Positions 25,060-34,797 are shown, counted from the stretch's first letter. The stretch: 64,000 nt of DNA from Pseudoxanthobacter soli DSM 19599 (GCF_900148505.1 NZ_FRXO01000004.1:434001-498000); one strand, 5' to 3'. The notes: generated by a model not told the origin, from the letters alone. Program-made: numbers and translations.

Positions 25060-26559
25060 CTAGATATACTGCGCGTAGATCGTGGCGTTGCCGGCGAGGA
25101 TATCGAGCGGATTGACGCGATCCATCGGCAGGAACATGTCGACGCGCGCCGGGTTCGCCGCGTTGCGCCGCACGATCACGCTGGCCGCGAACGTCGCCGC
25201 GTCCTCGAACACGCCTCGCTGCTCCAGCGCTTCATAGCCGTGGATCAGCGTGGCCTTGATATCGGCCGGCGTCGTTACAGCCTCGAGCGCACCGGGGTTG
25301 CTATCCATCAGCGCCTTGTTGCCCTGCTCCGACGCCAGCCGCTCGCGCATGTATCCGAAGCCACCGGCGAGTTGATAAACCGACTGCACGTCGCGAAACA
25401 CGCTGTCCGGCTGCCCGGTCGGGCCCGTCCGATAGGTGGTTACGATCTTGTCGACCGCGACCCGGCCGTCCGCCGTCGCCGTCCAGGTCGAGATGCCCGC
25501 CCCGAGAAGGGTGTTGCGGGCCGAATAGCCCCACACCGCCGTGCGGTCACGCGGCGCTTCGATCCCTTCCACCACCAGCCCGGTCTGGTTGCGGCTGACA
25601 TTGCCGGTCGTCGTGTCCGACAGCCACGGCAGCAGCCGGCCGGCGAAGCCGGCGGCCCACAGCCAGGATGGGCGCTGATGCGTCGCGGGCCGCGCGATGA
25701 TGCTGGTATGCCGGTCGTTGCGCCCGAGGCCCAGCGTCGTCTGCGCCGAGGTGTTGCCGGAATTGCAGCACCAGGCATGGCCGTAGCTCTGTCGGGACCA
25801 CGCCCAGCGGCCCGCGACGTCGGAAAGCCACGCCTGATAGGCGTCGAGCGACGCGGTATCGGCCCAGGGCGCCACCATCGCCCCACACGGATCGTCGCCG
25901 ATCGCCGCCAGCGCGGTCGCGAGGCTCGGCACGCCGGAGGCGGGCGTCACCGATGCCACCGTGAGCGCGCCCACGAAGATGTTGCCGGCGATGCCGGTCG
26001 GAATGGAGTGGTCGATTTCCGCCATGATGGCACCGGCATGCCGTGCCGTCAGCGTCACCACGCCCGCCGCCGCGGTCGCCGTCACCGGCAGCATCGCGCC
26101 CGTCAGCGCATTCGAATAGGCGTTGATCGCCGCCGCCAGCGCCGCCGCGACGATGGTCACGGTATCGCCCGCCGCCGCCGTCACGATCACCCGCTCGCCG
26201 CAGATCTCGACATATCCCGTGCCGCCGGCCGCCGGCACGCTGGCGAGCGTATAGGTCCAGGTCGGCGCGGCGCCGGTCTCGGTGACCGCGACGAGCCAGG
26301 TCTCTTGCGCCGGGGCATTCAGCGCCACGATGCGCCACATCTCCCGCAGCATGGAGCCGGCGCCGGCGAGCATGGTCGCCTCCGCCAGCGACGTGCAGAT
26401 CGTCGGGGTATTCGCCGCGAGCGTCCCGGCCGCCGCCTTGTGGCCCACGAGATAAAGACGGGAGACCGAATCGTACTGTCCGGCGGAGTTGAATTCGAAG
26501 CTCATAAGCGGCGCAATGACGCCGGACCCGGGAATGTTGTTGAAGCCGATGCCAGCCAT
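25060..26559 (-). CDS. Contractile tail sheath protein (Mu gpL-like)
   Basis: The 499-residue protein begins MAGIGFNNIPGSGVIAPLMS, the usual N-terminus of Mu-type sheaths. The central variable domain is rich in Ala, Thr and Val, and the C-terminal sheath domain contains NPLDILAGNATIYAQYI near the end. Its presence shows that the phage has a myovirus-type tail. It is followed by the tube gene after 49 bases. Confidence 0.95.
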   Translation of the reverse strand: MAGIGFNNIPGSGVIAPLMSFEFNSAGQYDSVSRLYLVGHKAAAGTLAANTPTICTSLAEATMLAGAGSMLREMWRIVALNAPAQETWLVAVTETGAAPTWTYTLASVPAAGGTGYVEICGERVIVTAAAGDTVTIVAAALAAAINAYSNALTGAMLPVTATAAAGVVTLTARHAGAIMAEIDHSIPTGIAGNIFVGALTVASVTPASGVPSLATALAAIGDDPCGAMVAPWADTASLDAYQAWLSDVAGRWAWSRQSYGHAWCCNSGNTSAQTTLGLGRNDRHTSIIARPATHQRPSWLWAAGFAGRLLPWLSDTTTGNVSRNQTGLVVEGIEAPRDRTAVWGYSARNTLLGAGISTWTATADGRVAVDKIVTTYRTGPTGQPDSVFRDVQSVYQLAGGFGYMRERLASEQGNKALMDSNPGALEAVTTPADIKATLIHGYEALEQRGVFEDAATFAASVIVRRNAANPARVDMFLPMDRVNPLDILAGNATIYAQYI

Positions 26560-26592
26560 GATGTCGCTCGCTGTTGAGAGGGTTTTGGTGCG

Positions 26593-26835
26593 TCAGGCCT
26601 TGGCGGCCCGCGCCTTGGCGGTCTCCACCGGCGCCGGTTCGACGGGCGTCGGAACAGGCGCGGCGGCTTCCACCGGCGCCTCGCACTCGACAACCGACAC
26701 GTCGGCGAGGCAGCCGATCCAATACGGATCGTCCGCGTCGATCCGCTCGCCATCGATCGAGAACAGCCGCCCCCCGCGGTCAGGCATGGGAAGGACGTGG
26801 CCCGGCTCGGCGAGCCGCGCGAAGATGATCCGCAT
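26593..26835 (-). CDS. DUF2635-family small tail protein
   Basis: The 80-residue protein has the DUF2635 pattern (VLPMPDRGGRLFSIDGE followed by YWIGCLADVSV), with an Ala/Pro-rich tail. In Mu-like phages this gene lies between the tail terminator and the sheath, as here. The start at 26835 has GGAG upstream. The longer upstream frame lacks support. Confidence 0.82.
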   Translation of the reverse strand: MRIIFARLAEPGHVLPMPDRGGRLFSIDGERIDADDPYWIGCLADVSVVECEAPVEAAAPVPTPVEPAPVETAKARAAKA

Positions 26836-26891
26836 GATGTTGGTCTCCGGATTGCGCCGGCTGGATTCGGCCGGTCGGAACTTGCTGCCGG

Positions 26892-27671
26892 TCAGGCCGG
26901 CGCGTTGGGTACGCTGAATCTCACGGGCGCGTCGTCGTCGGGCGGCGCGGCCGGATCGAGCGAAACGAAACCGGCCATCTGTTCGATGGGCGTCAAGGTC
27001 GGCGACGGCGCCACCAGTCCGGCGATCAGCGCGCACAGCGTGCCCGCTTCGCTGTTCGGTGGCAGCGCCAGGGCGACGCCGCGCAGCGGCTCCGGCAGCC
27101 GGTCGAGCCCTTCGGCGGCCGGACCGGCGAAATCCGGCGCCGGCCAGGCGGTTGCATGCGTCCGGATCGTCAGCGCGATCGTGCGCAGCGCGAGCCGCAC
27201 CTCGCCGTCCGCATCCCGCAGCGGCACCGATTCGATGGCCCGCGTTTCCATCGCCACGCGTCGGTAGGGCGCGCCGGCATCGGTGTAGGACCGCGGATCG
27301 AGCGCCCGCCGCACCTGCGCGTCGAGCAGGTCGAGCAAGGCCTCATGTCTCTTGTCGGTCAGCGCCACATCGAGCGCGCCGACGGTCTCGGTCGACCCGT
27401 CCGGCGCCTGCACCATGACCTGCCCGCGTGCGGCGATCATCGCCTCGACCACGAGCGAGATGACCGGCACCGTCGCCGGATGGCGCGCCTGCCCCTCCGG
27501 CTCCACCCGCTCGTCCTCGGTGTAAACAACCAGGACCGGGCGCGGCTCCGGCCGCGTGCCGAGCTCGTCGAGCGCGGCCTGACGGCTGTCATAGACGAGC
27601 CGCCCCGCGATGGTGACGCCGCGCAGCGCCTCGACAGCCGCGAGCCGCAAAGCCAGCCGGTGCAGGCTCAT
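26892..27671 (-). CDS. Putative tail terminator/tail completion protein (Mu gp37 position)
   Basis: The 259-residue protein starts with a helix (LHRLALRLAAVEALRG) and strands (RPVLVVYTEDERV, TVPVISLVVEAM) typical of tail terminators. A long second half is less clear. It is coupled to the upstream connector by an ATGA overlap (27668-27671). Position between connector and sheath supports the role, but the family is not certain. Confidence 0.65.
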   Translation of the reverse strand: MSLHRLALRLAAVEALRGVTIAGRLVYDSRQAALDELGTRPEPRPVLVVYTEDERVEPEGQARHPATVPVISLVVEAMIAARGQVMVQAPDGSTETVGALDVALTDKRHEALLDLLDAQVRRALDPRSYTDAGAPYRRVAMETRAIESVPLRDADGEVRLALRTIALTIRTHATAWPAPDFAGPAAEGLDRLPEPLRGVALALPPNSEAGTLCALIAGLVAPSPTLTPIEQMAGFVSLDPAAPPDDDAPVRFSVPNAPA

Positions 27672-28102
27672 AGTGTCACCTCGTCCGGCAGCCGCGAAAG
27701 CGGAAACACCCGCCGCCCCATGTCGTCAGGCTCGGCAGGGCCCAGCCGCCAGTGCGTGCCGTCGGCCTCACGCCGCACGATGTCGCCCGCCCGGGCATCG
27801 ACCGGCCCATGGAGCGCATCCAGCGCCGCATCCTGCCACCGCGCATCCACCTCGAGGCGCGGCCGGCCCATCACGGCGCCGGGCCGCCGGTCCGACCGCG
27901 TGTCGTAGGCATCCGGCACCGCCAGCCGCTCGGCGGACGAGACGTAGACCGCCCTGATGTCCCGCTCCGCCCGCCCCGGATCGGGCCCCGCCGGCGCATC
28001 CACATCCGCCCCCGCCGCCCGCGGCATCAGCCGCCAGCCATCACCGAACTCGCGGTCGACGGCGGCGGAGAGCCGCACCGAGCGGGCTTCGAACGACGTC
28101 AT
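27668..28102 (-). CDS. Head-tail connector-like protein
   Basis: The 144-residue protein follows the capsid gene and precedes the tail genes, where a head completion or stopper protein is expected. It starts with a helical segment (RSVRLSAAVDREFGDGWRL), then has beta-like segments and an end (MGRRVFPLSRLPDEVTL). No specific family motif is clear. Confidence 0.6.
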   Translation of the reverse strand: MTSFEARSVRLSAAVDREFGDGWRLMPRAAGADVDAPAGPDPGRAERDIRAVYVSSAERLAVPDAYDTRSDRRPGAVMGRPRLEVDARWQDAALDALHGPVDARAGDIVRREADGTHWRLGPAEPDDMGRRVFPLSRLPDEVTL

Positions 28103-28105
28103 GGA

Positions 28106-29122
28106 TCAGGACGCCTTGCCGGTCACCAGCATCTCCGGGCGGGTGCAGACATGCAGCGGATAGGAATATTGCTCAGGCCGCACCCACGCCCCGCGCTGCT
28201 GGTCCTCGACCAGGAGCGAATAAATGTCGAGCGCACGCTTGTTGACGTAGGGGATGAACTCCGCCGAGCCGAACACCTCGCGGAACACGCCGCGCGCGCC
28301 GACCGGAAAGAATCGCACCTTCCCGTCCGGAACCGCGATCGTCGTGCCGTCGTCCGTGCCCCTGTAGTTGTGCCAGGTGATGTTCCCGAACACGAACGCG
28401 CCGAATTCGGAGGCCTGACGAAGGTCGGATGCCGCCTGCCAGTTCAGGAAGGTCCGCTCCACACTCGCGTGGGTGATGAACTGATCATAAAAGCTGTTCG
28501 ATGCCAGGGCATGCACCGAGGTGGTGTTGTTCCAGGCGCCTTTCGCCTTGACCTGCATGGCACGCCGGACGTCGTGGCACTTCAGCAGCACCTTGGTGCT
28601 GGCGTCGTCGAGTTCGAAATCGACTTCGGCCGGGGGCGCGATGCCGAACTCGCTGAACCAGTCGATGATGGTGCTGCCATCCGCGTCCTTCACGACCCCG
28701 TTGATAGCGCCCATGCGCATGTTCTCGTGCGTCAGTTCGATGTCGTCGCGGATGCGGCGCTGCCGGTCGGCCACCTCCGTCATGGCCTCGACCAGCTGCT
28801 CGTCCTCCGGCAGCCCGAGGATGCCCTGCATCTCATAGCCGTAGATGGTCGAGCCCTTGGCGAGCCGCGTCGTGGTGAACTTCCGCACCAGCTTGGTATC
28901 GGGATTGAGTTCCGCCGGCGCCGCGCCGTTCGGCGACGTCTGGATCAGGGAGAGCGTGCCGTCCTGCTCGGAAATGCCGACGTCACGGCCGCGCAGATAG
29001 TCGGGTTCGAAGATGCCGAGAGAGCCCAGAAGCTGCGGCTTGAAGTCGATCTTCTGGACGCTCTCGGTCATCTCCACCATGCGAAACGGGTTGCCGCTGA
29101 AGATGTCGATGATTCCGGCCAT
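28106..29122 (-). CDS. Major capsid protein E (lambda gpE family)
   Basis: The 338-residue protein has the gpE-family features: DIFSGNPFRMVEMTES at the start, FEPDYLRGRDVGISEQDGT, a helix with TEVADRQRRIRDDIELTHE, and the C-terminal AEFIPYVNKRALDIYSLL. ATG 29122 is nine bases after GGAGGA, a better distance than ATG 29131. It follows the decoration protein gene, in lambda order (D then E). Confidence 0.95.
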   Translation of the reverse strand: MAGIIDIFSGNPFRMVEMTESVQKIDFKPQLLGSLGIFEPDYLRGRDVGISEQDGTLSLIQTSPNGAAPAELNPDTKLVRKFTTTRLAKGSTIYGYEMQGILGLPEDEQLVEAMTEVADRQRRIRDDIELTHENMRMGAINGVVKDADGSTIIDWFSEFGIAPPAEVDFELDDASTKVLLKCHDVRRAMQVKAKGAWNNTTSVHALASNSFYDQFITHASVERTFLNWQAASDLRQASEFGAFVFGNITWHNYRGTDDGTTIAVPDGKVRFFPVGARGVFREVFGSAEFIPYVNKRALDIYSLLVEDQQRGAWVRPEQYSYPLHVCTRPEMLVTGKAS

Positions 29123-29184
29123 GGCTGTCATTCCTCCGCGGCGCCCGGCGCCGTCATCGTGACTGGTCTGTGAGAGTGCCCGGC

Positions 29185-29556
29185 TCAGCGGGCGATGATG
29201 GTGTTCGCGGCAAGAGCCGCGAGAACGGCCGCCTTTTCCGCGTCCGTGTCGGTGTCCGCGTGGAACACCAGGCCGGCGAGGCGGACCTCGCAGAGCCGCG
29301 TGAGCAGCGTCGTCTTGACGTCGGCAGCCGTCGCGTCGACGGCATCGATCAGCAGCGCCGACGCGACCTGCGACCCGTCGCTCGCCGCCGGCGTGTGCTT
29401 GGTGTACTTCCCGCTCGCCGTGATCTTGCCGAGGATCTGCCCCGGCGAGAGCTTGCCCGCGCCCGAGGCGATCTTGGCAACCTCGCGCGAGATGTAACCG
29501 TTGCCTTCCGACACGATGAAGTCCGACGGCGAGCGCGGCTTGGTGATGGCAGCCAT
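29185..29556 (-). CDS. Head decoration protein D (lambda gpD family)
   Basis: The 123-residue protein has the gpD pattern (DFIVSEGNGYISREVAKIAS, GQILGKITASGKYT) and an Ala/Asp-rich second half. It binds as trimers on the expanded capsid and stabilises it. It lies between the protease/scaffold and capsid genes. Confidence 0.9.
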   Translation of the reverse strand: MAAITKPRSPSDFIVSEGNGYISREVAKIASGAGKLSPGQILGKITASGKYTKHTPAASDGSQVASALLIDAVDATAADVKTTLLTRLCEVRLAGLVFHADTDTDAEKAAVLAALAANTIIAR

Positions 29557-29605
29557 TGTGATGGTCTCCTGTGCGAGGGGGCATTGCCCCGGTCAGCGAA
29601 CGCGG

Positions 29606-29944
29606 TCAGCGCTTGGCGTAGAAGCGATCCCAGGTCGCGCCATTGGCCTTTCCGGTCGGGCCGGCGGGATCGAGGGCGAGGCCGATCGCGCCCGAACTCG
29701 CCCGGCCCGTCAGGGCCGCCGTCCCCGGCGCCTCCTTGGCCGCGGCACCGAGGATGCGGGCGGCCGCCTCCGGCGAGGTGTCGGAGTGCAGCGCCAGCTC
29801 CCGCGCCAGACCGCCGCGGCCATCGGCCGCCTCATGATCGAGGATCGCCGCGATCCGCGCGCGCTCGGCAGCGGCCGCCTCGCGGCGCGCGGCTTCGACC
29901 GCGGCCGTCATTTCGACCGCGCTGTGGATTTTCTCGTCGCTCAT
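29606..29944 (-). CDS. Nested scaffold protein (Nu3-like) inside the protease gene
   Basis: An internal in-frame ATG at 29944 (MSDEKIHSAVEMTAAVEAA) has an AAGGGGA Shine-Dalgarno seven bases upstream. It would give a 112-residue helical scaffold identical to the C-terminus of the protease. Lambda makes Nu3 this way from gene C. Confidence 0.65.
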   Translation of the reverse strand: MSDEKIHSAVEMTAAVEAARREAAAAERARIAAILDHEAADGRGGLARELALHSDTSPEAAARILGAAAKEAPGTAALTGRASSGAIGLALDPAGPTGKANGATWDRFYAKR

Positions 29945-30865
29945 GGATGTCCCCTTGGTCACGCCCGCGCGCCCGCGCGGGGCCGTCCTGTTGATCTCGG
30001 CAAGCACGTCGTCGATGGTGCCGACCGCATCGGCGAGCCCGGCGGACACCGCGTCCGCGCCGATAAAGGTCCGCGCTTCCGTCGCCATCACAGCGGCCTC
30101 GGAAAGACCCGGGCGGCCGGCCGCGACCGTCGCCACGAACAGCCGGTAGAAGGTCTCGACCTCCGCCTGCAGGTCGGCGCGCACGGCATCGGGCAGCGGT
30201 TCGAACGGGTTGCCGTCGACCTTGTGAGCGCCGGCGAAAATGAGGGTGGGCGTGACGCCGCGCTTCTCGAGCATCGCGGACTGGTCGACGTGGAGCAGCA
30301 CGACGCCGATGGAACCCACGATGCCGCTCGGAACGGTGACAATGCGGGAGGCGGCCGAGGCCATGGCGTAGCCGGCCGATGCCGCCATCCCGTTCACGAC
30401 CACTGTGACCGGCTTGATGGCATTGATCCGTCGGACGGTGGCCGCCATCTCCATGGCGCCCACGGCCTCGCCGCCGGGCGTCTCCATGTCGACGACGATC
30501 TCGCGCACCTTGTCGTCGCGCGCGGCCATCTCCAGTTGCGCCGCAACGCCTTCGTAGGACGTCAGCCCGGACGATGCCCCGACCCAGGCACCGCGATTGA
30601 CCAGCTCGCCCTCGACAGTCGCCACCGCAGCGGCGCCAACGCGGCGATAATACTCCTCATAGGTGCCCGCCATTGGATCGCCGACACCGATGCTCTCGCC
30701 TCCGAACCGCGAGGCAGCCGGTGCGCGGCGCATGACCGTTTCCGACGCGGTCAGCTGTCCGGCATCCCGGGCGAGCAGGAATCCCGCGATCGTCTCCGCC
30801 GTCTCGGGCAGCACCAGCAGCGGACGCCCGAACACCCGGCTCGCGATTCTCAGATAGCGCGCCAT
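29606..30865 (-). CDS. S49-family head maturation protease (lambda gpC-like) with scaffold C-terminus
   Basis: The 419-residue protein combines an S49 (SppA-like) protease and a C-terminal scaffold. The nucleophile is probably Ser163 in GMAASAGYAMAS, and a Lys near 215 (AGAHKVDGN) is the likely base. The C-terminal 112 residues are helical with an Ala/Arg/Glu-rich segment, as in lambda C/Nu3. It processes the prohead during maturation. It lies between the gpW-like and decoration genes. Confidence 0.93.
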   Translation of the reverse strand: MARYLRIASRVFGRPLLVLPETAETIAGFLLARDAGQLTASETVMRRAPAASRFGGESIGVGDPMAGTYEEYYRRVGAAAVATVEGELVNRGAWVGASSGLTSYEGVAAQLEMAARDDKVREIVVDMETPGGEAVGAMEMAATVRRINAIKPVTVVVNGMAASAGYAMASAASRIVTVPSGIVGSIGVVLLHVDQSAMLEKRGVTPTLIFAGAHKVDGNPFEPLPDAVRADLQAEVETFYRLFVATVAAGRPGLSEAAVMATEARTFIGADAVSAGLADAVGTIDDVLAEINRTAPRGRAGVTKGTSMSDEKIHSAVEMTAAVEAARREAAAAERARIAAILDHEAADGRGGLARELALHSDTSPEAAARILGAAAKEAPGTAALTGRASSGAIGLALDPAGPTGKANGATWDRFYAKR

Positions 30866-30868
30866 GGC

Positions 30869-31120
30869 TTACATCCTGCCGGCGCTGATCGAGCCGCGGC
30901 GGCGGATCGGCGCCCGGCCGCTGACGACGAGGCACGCATCTTCCGCCGACTGCATTTCCTGCCGAAGCCGGCCGAGATCGGATGCGGCGAAGGAGACTTC
31001 GCGATCGGTCTCGCCGGACCGATGGCGGATCGATACCTCGCCCGCCCCGGACAGCAGCTCGAAATAGGCCGTGCGCAGCGCCGCCGCCCGGGCGCAAGGG
31101 TTCGTCCAGTCGACGCTCAC
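30869..31120 (-). CDS. gpW-like head-tail joining protein
   Basis: The 83-residue protein resembles lambda gpW: a helix (AAALRTAYFELLSGAGEVSI), a short beta hairpin with VSFAASDLGRLRQEM, and a basic end (RAPIRRRGSIS). It starts with GTG overlapping the portal stop (GTGA at 31117-31120). In lambda, W precedes portal B, but here it follows it. Confidence 0.75.
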   Translation of the reverse strand: MSVDWTNPCARAAALRTAYFELLSGAGEVSIRHRSGETDREVSFAASDLGRLRQEMQSAEDACLVVSGRAPIRRRGSISAGRM

Positions 31121-32733
31121 GCGGCATCCTCCGTTTCGTCTTCGGGATCGTCGAGCGCGGGACCGCCGTTGTGGCCGATCGAGGCCGAGGGGGCCGGCGG
31201 CAGGTCGTTGTCGCGGCGCGACCGGGCTTCGCGCGCCAGCTGCTCGTTCTTGTCTTCCCAGTCGATGCCGTACGCGGCGCACACCATTTCTTCGGTGACG
31301 ACGCCGTTCTTGAGCAGGATTTCCCAGGCCTGCGCTGTCTTCTTGTCGTCTGCGGTCGGCTTCACCGGGCCGCGCCAGGTCGCGAGCGTCGCCGCGGCGC
31401 GGTTGCGCCAGAACCCGGCGAGGCCACCGGGGAAGGCGATCCGGCCACTCTCGATTTCTTCCTCGAGCCAGGCCTCATAGAGCATCTGGTAGAGCCGGCC
31501 GATGATGTGCTCGCGGCGGTACTCGACGATCTTCCAGATCTCTTCGGTCGCCATCCGCACCGAAGAATAGGTCGCCCCGCTATAGTCGCCGGTCAGCTGC
31601 TCGACCGTGACCCCAAGGCACCGGGCGATCTCGCGCAGCAGGAACTTGGCGAACGCCTCGTACGTGGAATTCGGGTGTTCCGAGCCGTGGAACTCAAGCT
31701 CGTCACCCGTTGGCAGATGCGTGATCTTGCCGAACTCGCCAAGATCGATCTTCGTCTCGGCATACCAGTCGGCGCGCATCCCCTCCGCGACTTCGAACGG
31801 CGACGGCGGCAGACCGCTCTCCGGGTCCGGCGGCAATTTCTCCGCCATATCCCGCAGCGCATCGAAAGCCTCCGCGCTCGGCGCATCCGACTTCAGCGTC
31901 GCGGCGAAAATCGCCTGGATCAGCGCCGCCGTCAGGGTGGCATTCGACAGCTGGTCGTACTGCCGGACCACCTGCAGCGCCGGCGCAAGCGGCGTGATCC
32001 CGCGCACCTGCCCGATCGCGCCGTCGAACACATGCACCACCTGCGGACGGCCGGCGCTGTCCCGCGCCAGCACCATCACGTCCTCGTCGGACATGCCGTC
32101 GAGCCGCAGCCTGAAGCGATAGGATCGCGGCCGTCCGGTACCTGTGTCGAACCTCACACCCTGGATCATGTCCGGCGCGCGGGTCTCCTGAGACAGCCGA
32201 TGCGACGGAATCAGCTGCAGCTTGGTCGCGCTGGTCGAATCCGCCGTCCGCAAATGTCGGATGGTGCCGACCACCTCGCCGGTGGCGATCCAGGAGCGAT
32301 AGGCCTGTGCCGCCAGCTGCCCGAGCGCCATTCGCCCGGAGATGTCGCATTCCTCCGGGCGGGAAGCGTAGAGATAGAACCGCCGCTCGATGCGCCGGGC
32401 GAGCGCCTGTGCTTCATCCCGGCTCACGCCGAGAGCGTCGGCGTCTGGTTGCGCGTTCAGCCGGAGCCCGACGCCGACCGTCATCGCCGTTGCGATATCG
32501 ACGCCGCCGGCGAGCCACCCCGAATTCTGAATGGCATCGATCGCCCGGCTCGCGGCCGCGACCCACGCGACCCGAACGTCCTCCTGTGAGTCCCGCAGCA
32601 CGGGCCGCCAGTTGAACAGGAAAGGCGAGTTGCCGCCGCGCAGGTAGCTCGCGGACGGCCCGCGGCCGGCGCCGCGGCGCGCGCCGTCGGGCCTCGGCGC
32701 GAGCCGGGGAAACAGCCGACCGAGCAGCGACAT
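31117..32733 (-). CDS. Portal protein (lambda gpB family)
   Basis: The 538-residue protein forms the dodecameric DNA-entry ring. Family features include RPVLRDSQEDVRVAWVAAAS, ATKLQLIPSHRLSQET, LRDMAEKLPPDPESG, and LGVTVEQLTGDYSGATYSSV. The acidic C-terminal tail (ALDDPEDETEDAA) is short. The start at 32733 has GAGGTGTC upstream. Confidence 0.95.
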   Translation of the reverse strand: MSLLGRLFPRLAPRPDGARRGAGRGPSASYLRGGNSPFLFNWRPVLRDSQEDVRVAWVAAASRAIDAIQNSGWLAGGVDIATAMTVGVGLRLNAQPDADALGVSRDEAQALARRIERRFYLYASRPEECDISGRMALGQLAAQAYRSWIATGEVVGTIRHLRTADSTSATKLQLIPSHRLSQETRAPDMIQGVRFDTGTGRPRSYRFRLRLDGMSDEDVMVLARDSAGRPQVVHVFDGAIGQVRGITPLAPALQVVRQYDQLSNATLTAALIQAIFAATLKSDAPSAEAFDALRDMAEKLPPDPESGLPPSPFEVAEGMRADWYAETKIDLGEFGKITHLPTGDELEFHGSEHPNSTYEAFAKFLLREIARCLGVTVEQLTGDYSGATYSSVRMATEEIWKIVEYRREHIIGRLYQMLYEAWLEEEIESGRIAFPGGLAGFWRNRAAATLATWRGPVKPTADDKKTAQAWEILLKNGVVTEEMVCAAYGIDWEDKNEQLAREARSRRDNDLPPAPSASIGHNGGPALDDPEDETEDAA

Positions 32734-32739
32734 GACACC

Positions 32740-34797
32740 TCACGAATTCAGGCGCTTGGCGATCGAGCCCAGGCCCTTGCCGGCCGACCCGCGGCGGCGC
32801 GCGCCATGCGAGCCCGTGGATCCGGCATCCGCTTTCGCCCCGGGCTGTTCCGCGGCGCCGGAGGAAGCCGGGACTTGCGCCGTTGGCCCCATCGGCAGGC
32901 CGGCCTGTGAGCCGAACAGCGGCATATCCTCGATGTCGCCCTGTTCGGGCGCCGGAGGCGTCTCGCGCTCGCCCTCGAGGCGATCCCAGATCGCATCGGG
33001 CAGGTCGCGCACGCCCCACTTTTCGGCCGCAACCTCGGCCTGGAGAGCGGTATCCAGCGCCTCGTTGGCCTGCGCGGCGTCCTTGATCCAGCGGTAGACC
33101 TTGAAGCCGGTGCGGTCGGTCTGCTCGACGCGCCTCTCGGCGGTCAGCTGACGGAAATATTCATCGTCGAACCCCTTCGCGAGCCCAACATAGGACCGCG
33201 CCTCGGGATCGGTTTTCGCCAGCGCGCGGTAGAGCGACATCTTCAGGATGCTGGCGCCAAAATTGTAGAAGCGCTTCGAATACCGAAGCAGCTTGCCCTT
33301 GCGATCCCGCTCCCGCTTGACGCGGACGAGGCGCGGCGCCTGCTCCTGGTTCGCGCCGCGCACCATGATGACGCGCGAGGCTGGGTGCCGACGCACCCAT
33401 TCCCAGACGTCTTCGGTGAAGGCGTTGCCGTCGATCGCGACCTGGTCGACCCCGAGTTTCCGGCCCGCCGCGTTCGTCCATTCCTGCTTCAGAAGCCCAT
33501 CGAGGCGGCGGCGGGTCTCTTCCTCGGAGATATGCCCCGGGATCACGCCGACATCGAAGTGCCACCGCCGCCGCTCCCGGCCCCACGCAACGGCCTGCCA
33601 TTCCACCCGGTCACCCTGGCAATCGATGCCGAGTGTCACCACGAGCCCACCGAGCGGGATGCGTCCGCGTTCGACGCCGGTCGCGGCCGCGCGGTCCCGC
33701 AGCGTTTCCCAGGGCGGCGCCTCGCCGCTCGTCTTGAAAGCGAGCCCCGCGATATCATTCAGGAACGTCTGTTCCGCCGCCGGATCGCCCTTCGCCTTCA
33801 GCCAGGCCCGGGCAATGCGTTCCCAGCTCTGAAGCGGCGAGTAGGCGGACCAGATGTGAAACGAGCGGTGCTGCCGACGCGCCGCGGGGTTGCGGGCGAT
33901 ATAGCCGTGGTGTGCCTCCTTCGCCGCGCGCCGGAGCATCTGCGGCCTGTGGTGCTCCTGGATTTCGACGCCGCAGGCGACGCACGTGAAATGGGCCCGC
34001 TCCGGATGATGCTCGTCGAGATTGGCGAGCATGTTGCCCCACTCCAGCACCTGCCGGTGGCCGCAGTGGGGGCAAGGCACATGGAAGAACTCCTGACTGC
34101 CGTCGCGCAGGTTCTTCGTGATCTTGCAGCCCGGTTCGACCAGCGGCGTGCTGATCTTGAAGATCTTCGCGAACTCATGCGCCAGCGACCGGCTGTCCGC
34201 CTGGCCTTCGGGATCGCCCGCGGCGTTCGGCGCCCACTTCGACAGATCGTCTTGCACCTGCCGCCGCATCGTCACCTGCGACAGCTGCGCGGGCGAGTTG
34301 GCGCCGCTGATCTGGATCACGCCCCGGCCGTCCCGGGTCTCCTTGTACATCAGCGCGTCGGCCGATTCCTTGGTCCCGGCCGCGAAGATCGCCCGGAGCG
34401 ACACGGTCGACCTGAGCATCGGCGCGAGCTTCATCTTGCTCCAGCGGCGGCCGTTCTCATCGGTCGGATGCGTGAACAGGAAATGGCACGGGTCCATCGC
34501 CATCGAACCGCACACGAACACGGTGGCGAGGATCGTGCCGCCCACCTGTGCGGACTTCGCCAGCGTCACGATGCGACAGGGATCGTCCGGCGACAGCGCC
34601 TTCAGCGGCTCGATGAAGAACGGGAACAGGTCCAGGTCGAACGGGCCGGGAAACTGGTCGTTCTCGCCGAACTCGATATTGTTGACCGCCCACTTGACGT
34701 AGTCGACCGGCGGAGGGGGCTCCAGCACCTCCGATGCGGCTTGCCCGTGGATGTAATCGGGGTTGGCGACGGCGATGCCGCCCGGCTGCGCGATCAT
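32740..34797 (-). CDS. Terminase large subunit (lambda gpA family)
   Basis: The 685-residue motor packages DNA and cuts it. Motifs include a deviant Walker A region (IVTLAKSAQVGGT), a Cys cluster typical of gpA (CPHCGH and CVACG), and nuclease-domain acids in LVVTLGIDCQGDRVEW and VDQVAIDGNAF. The start at 34797 overlaps the stop of the small subunit as ATGA. The gpA family usually acts at cos sites, so packaging by cos cleavage is likely. Confidence 0.95.
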   Translation of the reverse strand: MIAQPGGIAVANPDYIHGQAASEVLEPPPPVDYVKWAVNNIEFGENDQFPGPFDLDLFPFFIEPLKALSPDDPCRIVTLAKSAQVGGTILATVFVCGSMAMDPCHFLFTHPTDENGRRWSKMKLAPMLRSTVSLRAIFAAGTKESADALMYKETRDGRGVIQISGANSPAQLSQVTMRRQVQDDLSKWAPNAAGDPEGQADSRSLAHEFAKIFKISTPLVEPGCKITKNLRDGSQEFFHVPCPHCGHRQVLEWGNMLANLDEHHPERAHFTCVACGVEIQEHHRPQMLRRAAKEAHHGYIARNPAARRQHRSFHIWSAYSPLQSWERIARAWLKAKGDPAAEQTFLNDIAGLAFKTSGEAPPWETLRDRAAATGVERGRIPLGGLVVTLGIDCQGDRVEWQAVAWGRERRRWHFDVGVIPGHISEEETRRRLDGLLKQEWTNAAGRKLGVDQVAIDGNAFTEDVWEWVRRHPASRVIMVRGANQEQAPRLVRVKRERDRKGKLLRYSKRFYNFGASILKMSLYRALAKTDPEARSYVGLAKGFDDEYFRQLTAERRVEQTDRTGFKVYRWIKDAAQANEALDTALQAEVAAEKWGVRDLPDAIWDRLEGERETPPAPEQGDIEDMPLFGSQAGLPMGPTAQVPASSGAAEQPGAKADAGSTGSHGARRRGSAGKGLGSIAKRLNS

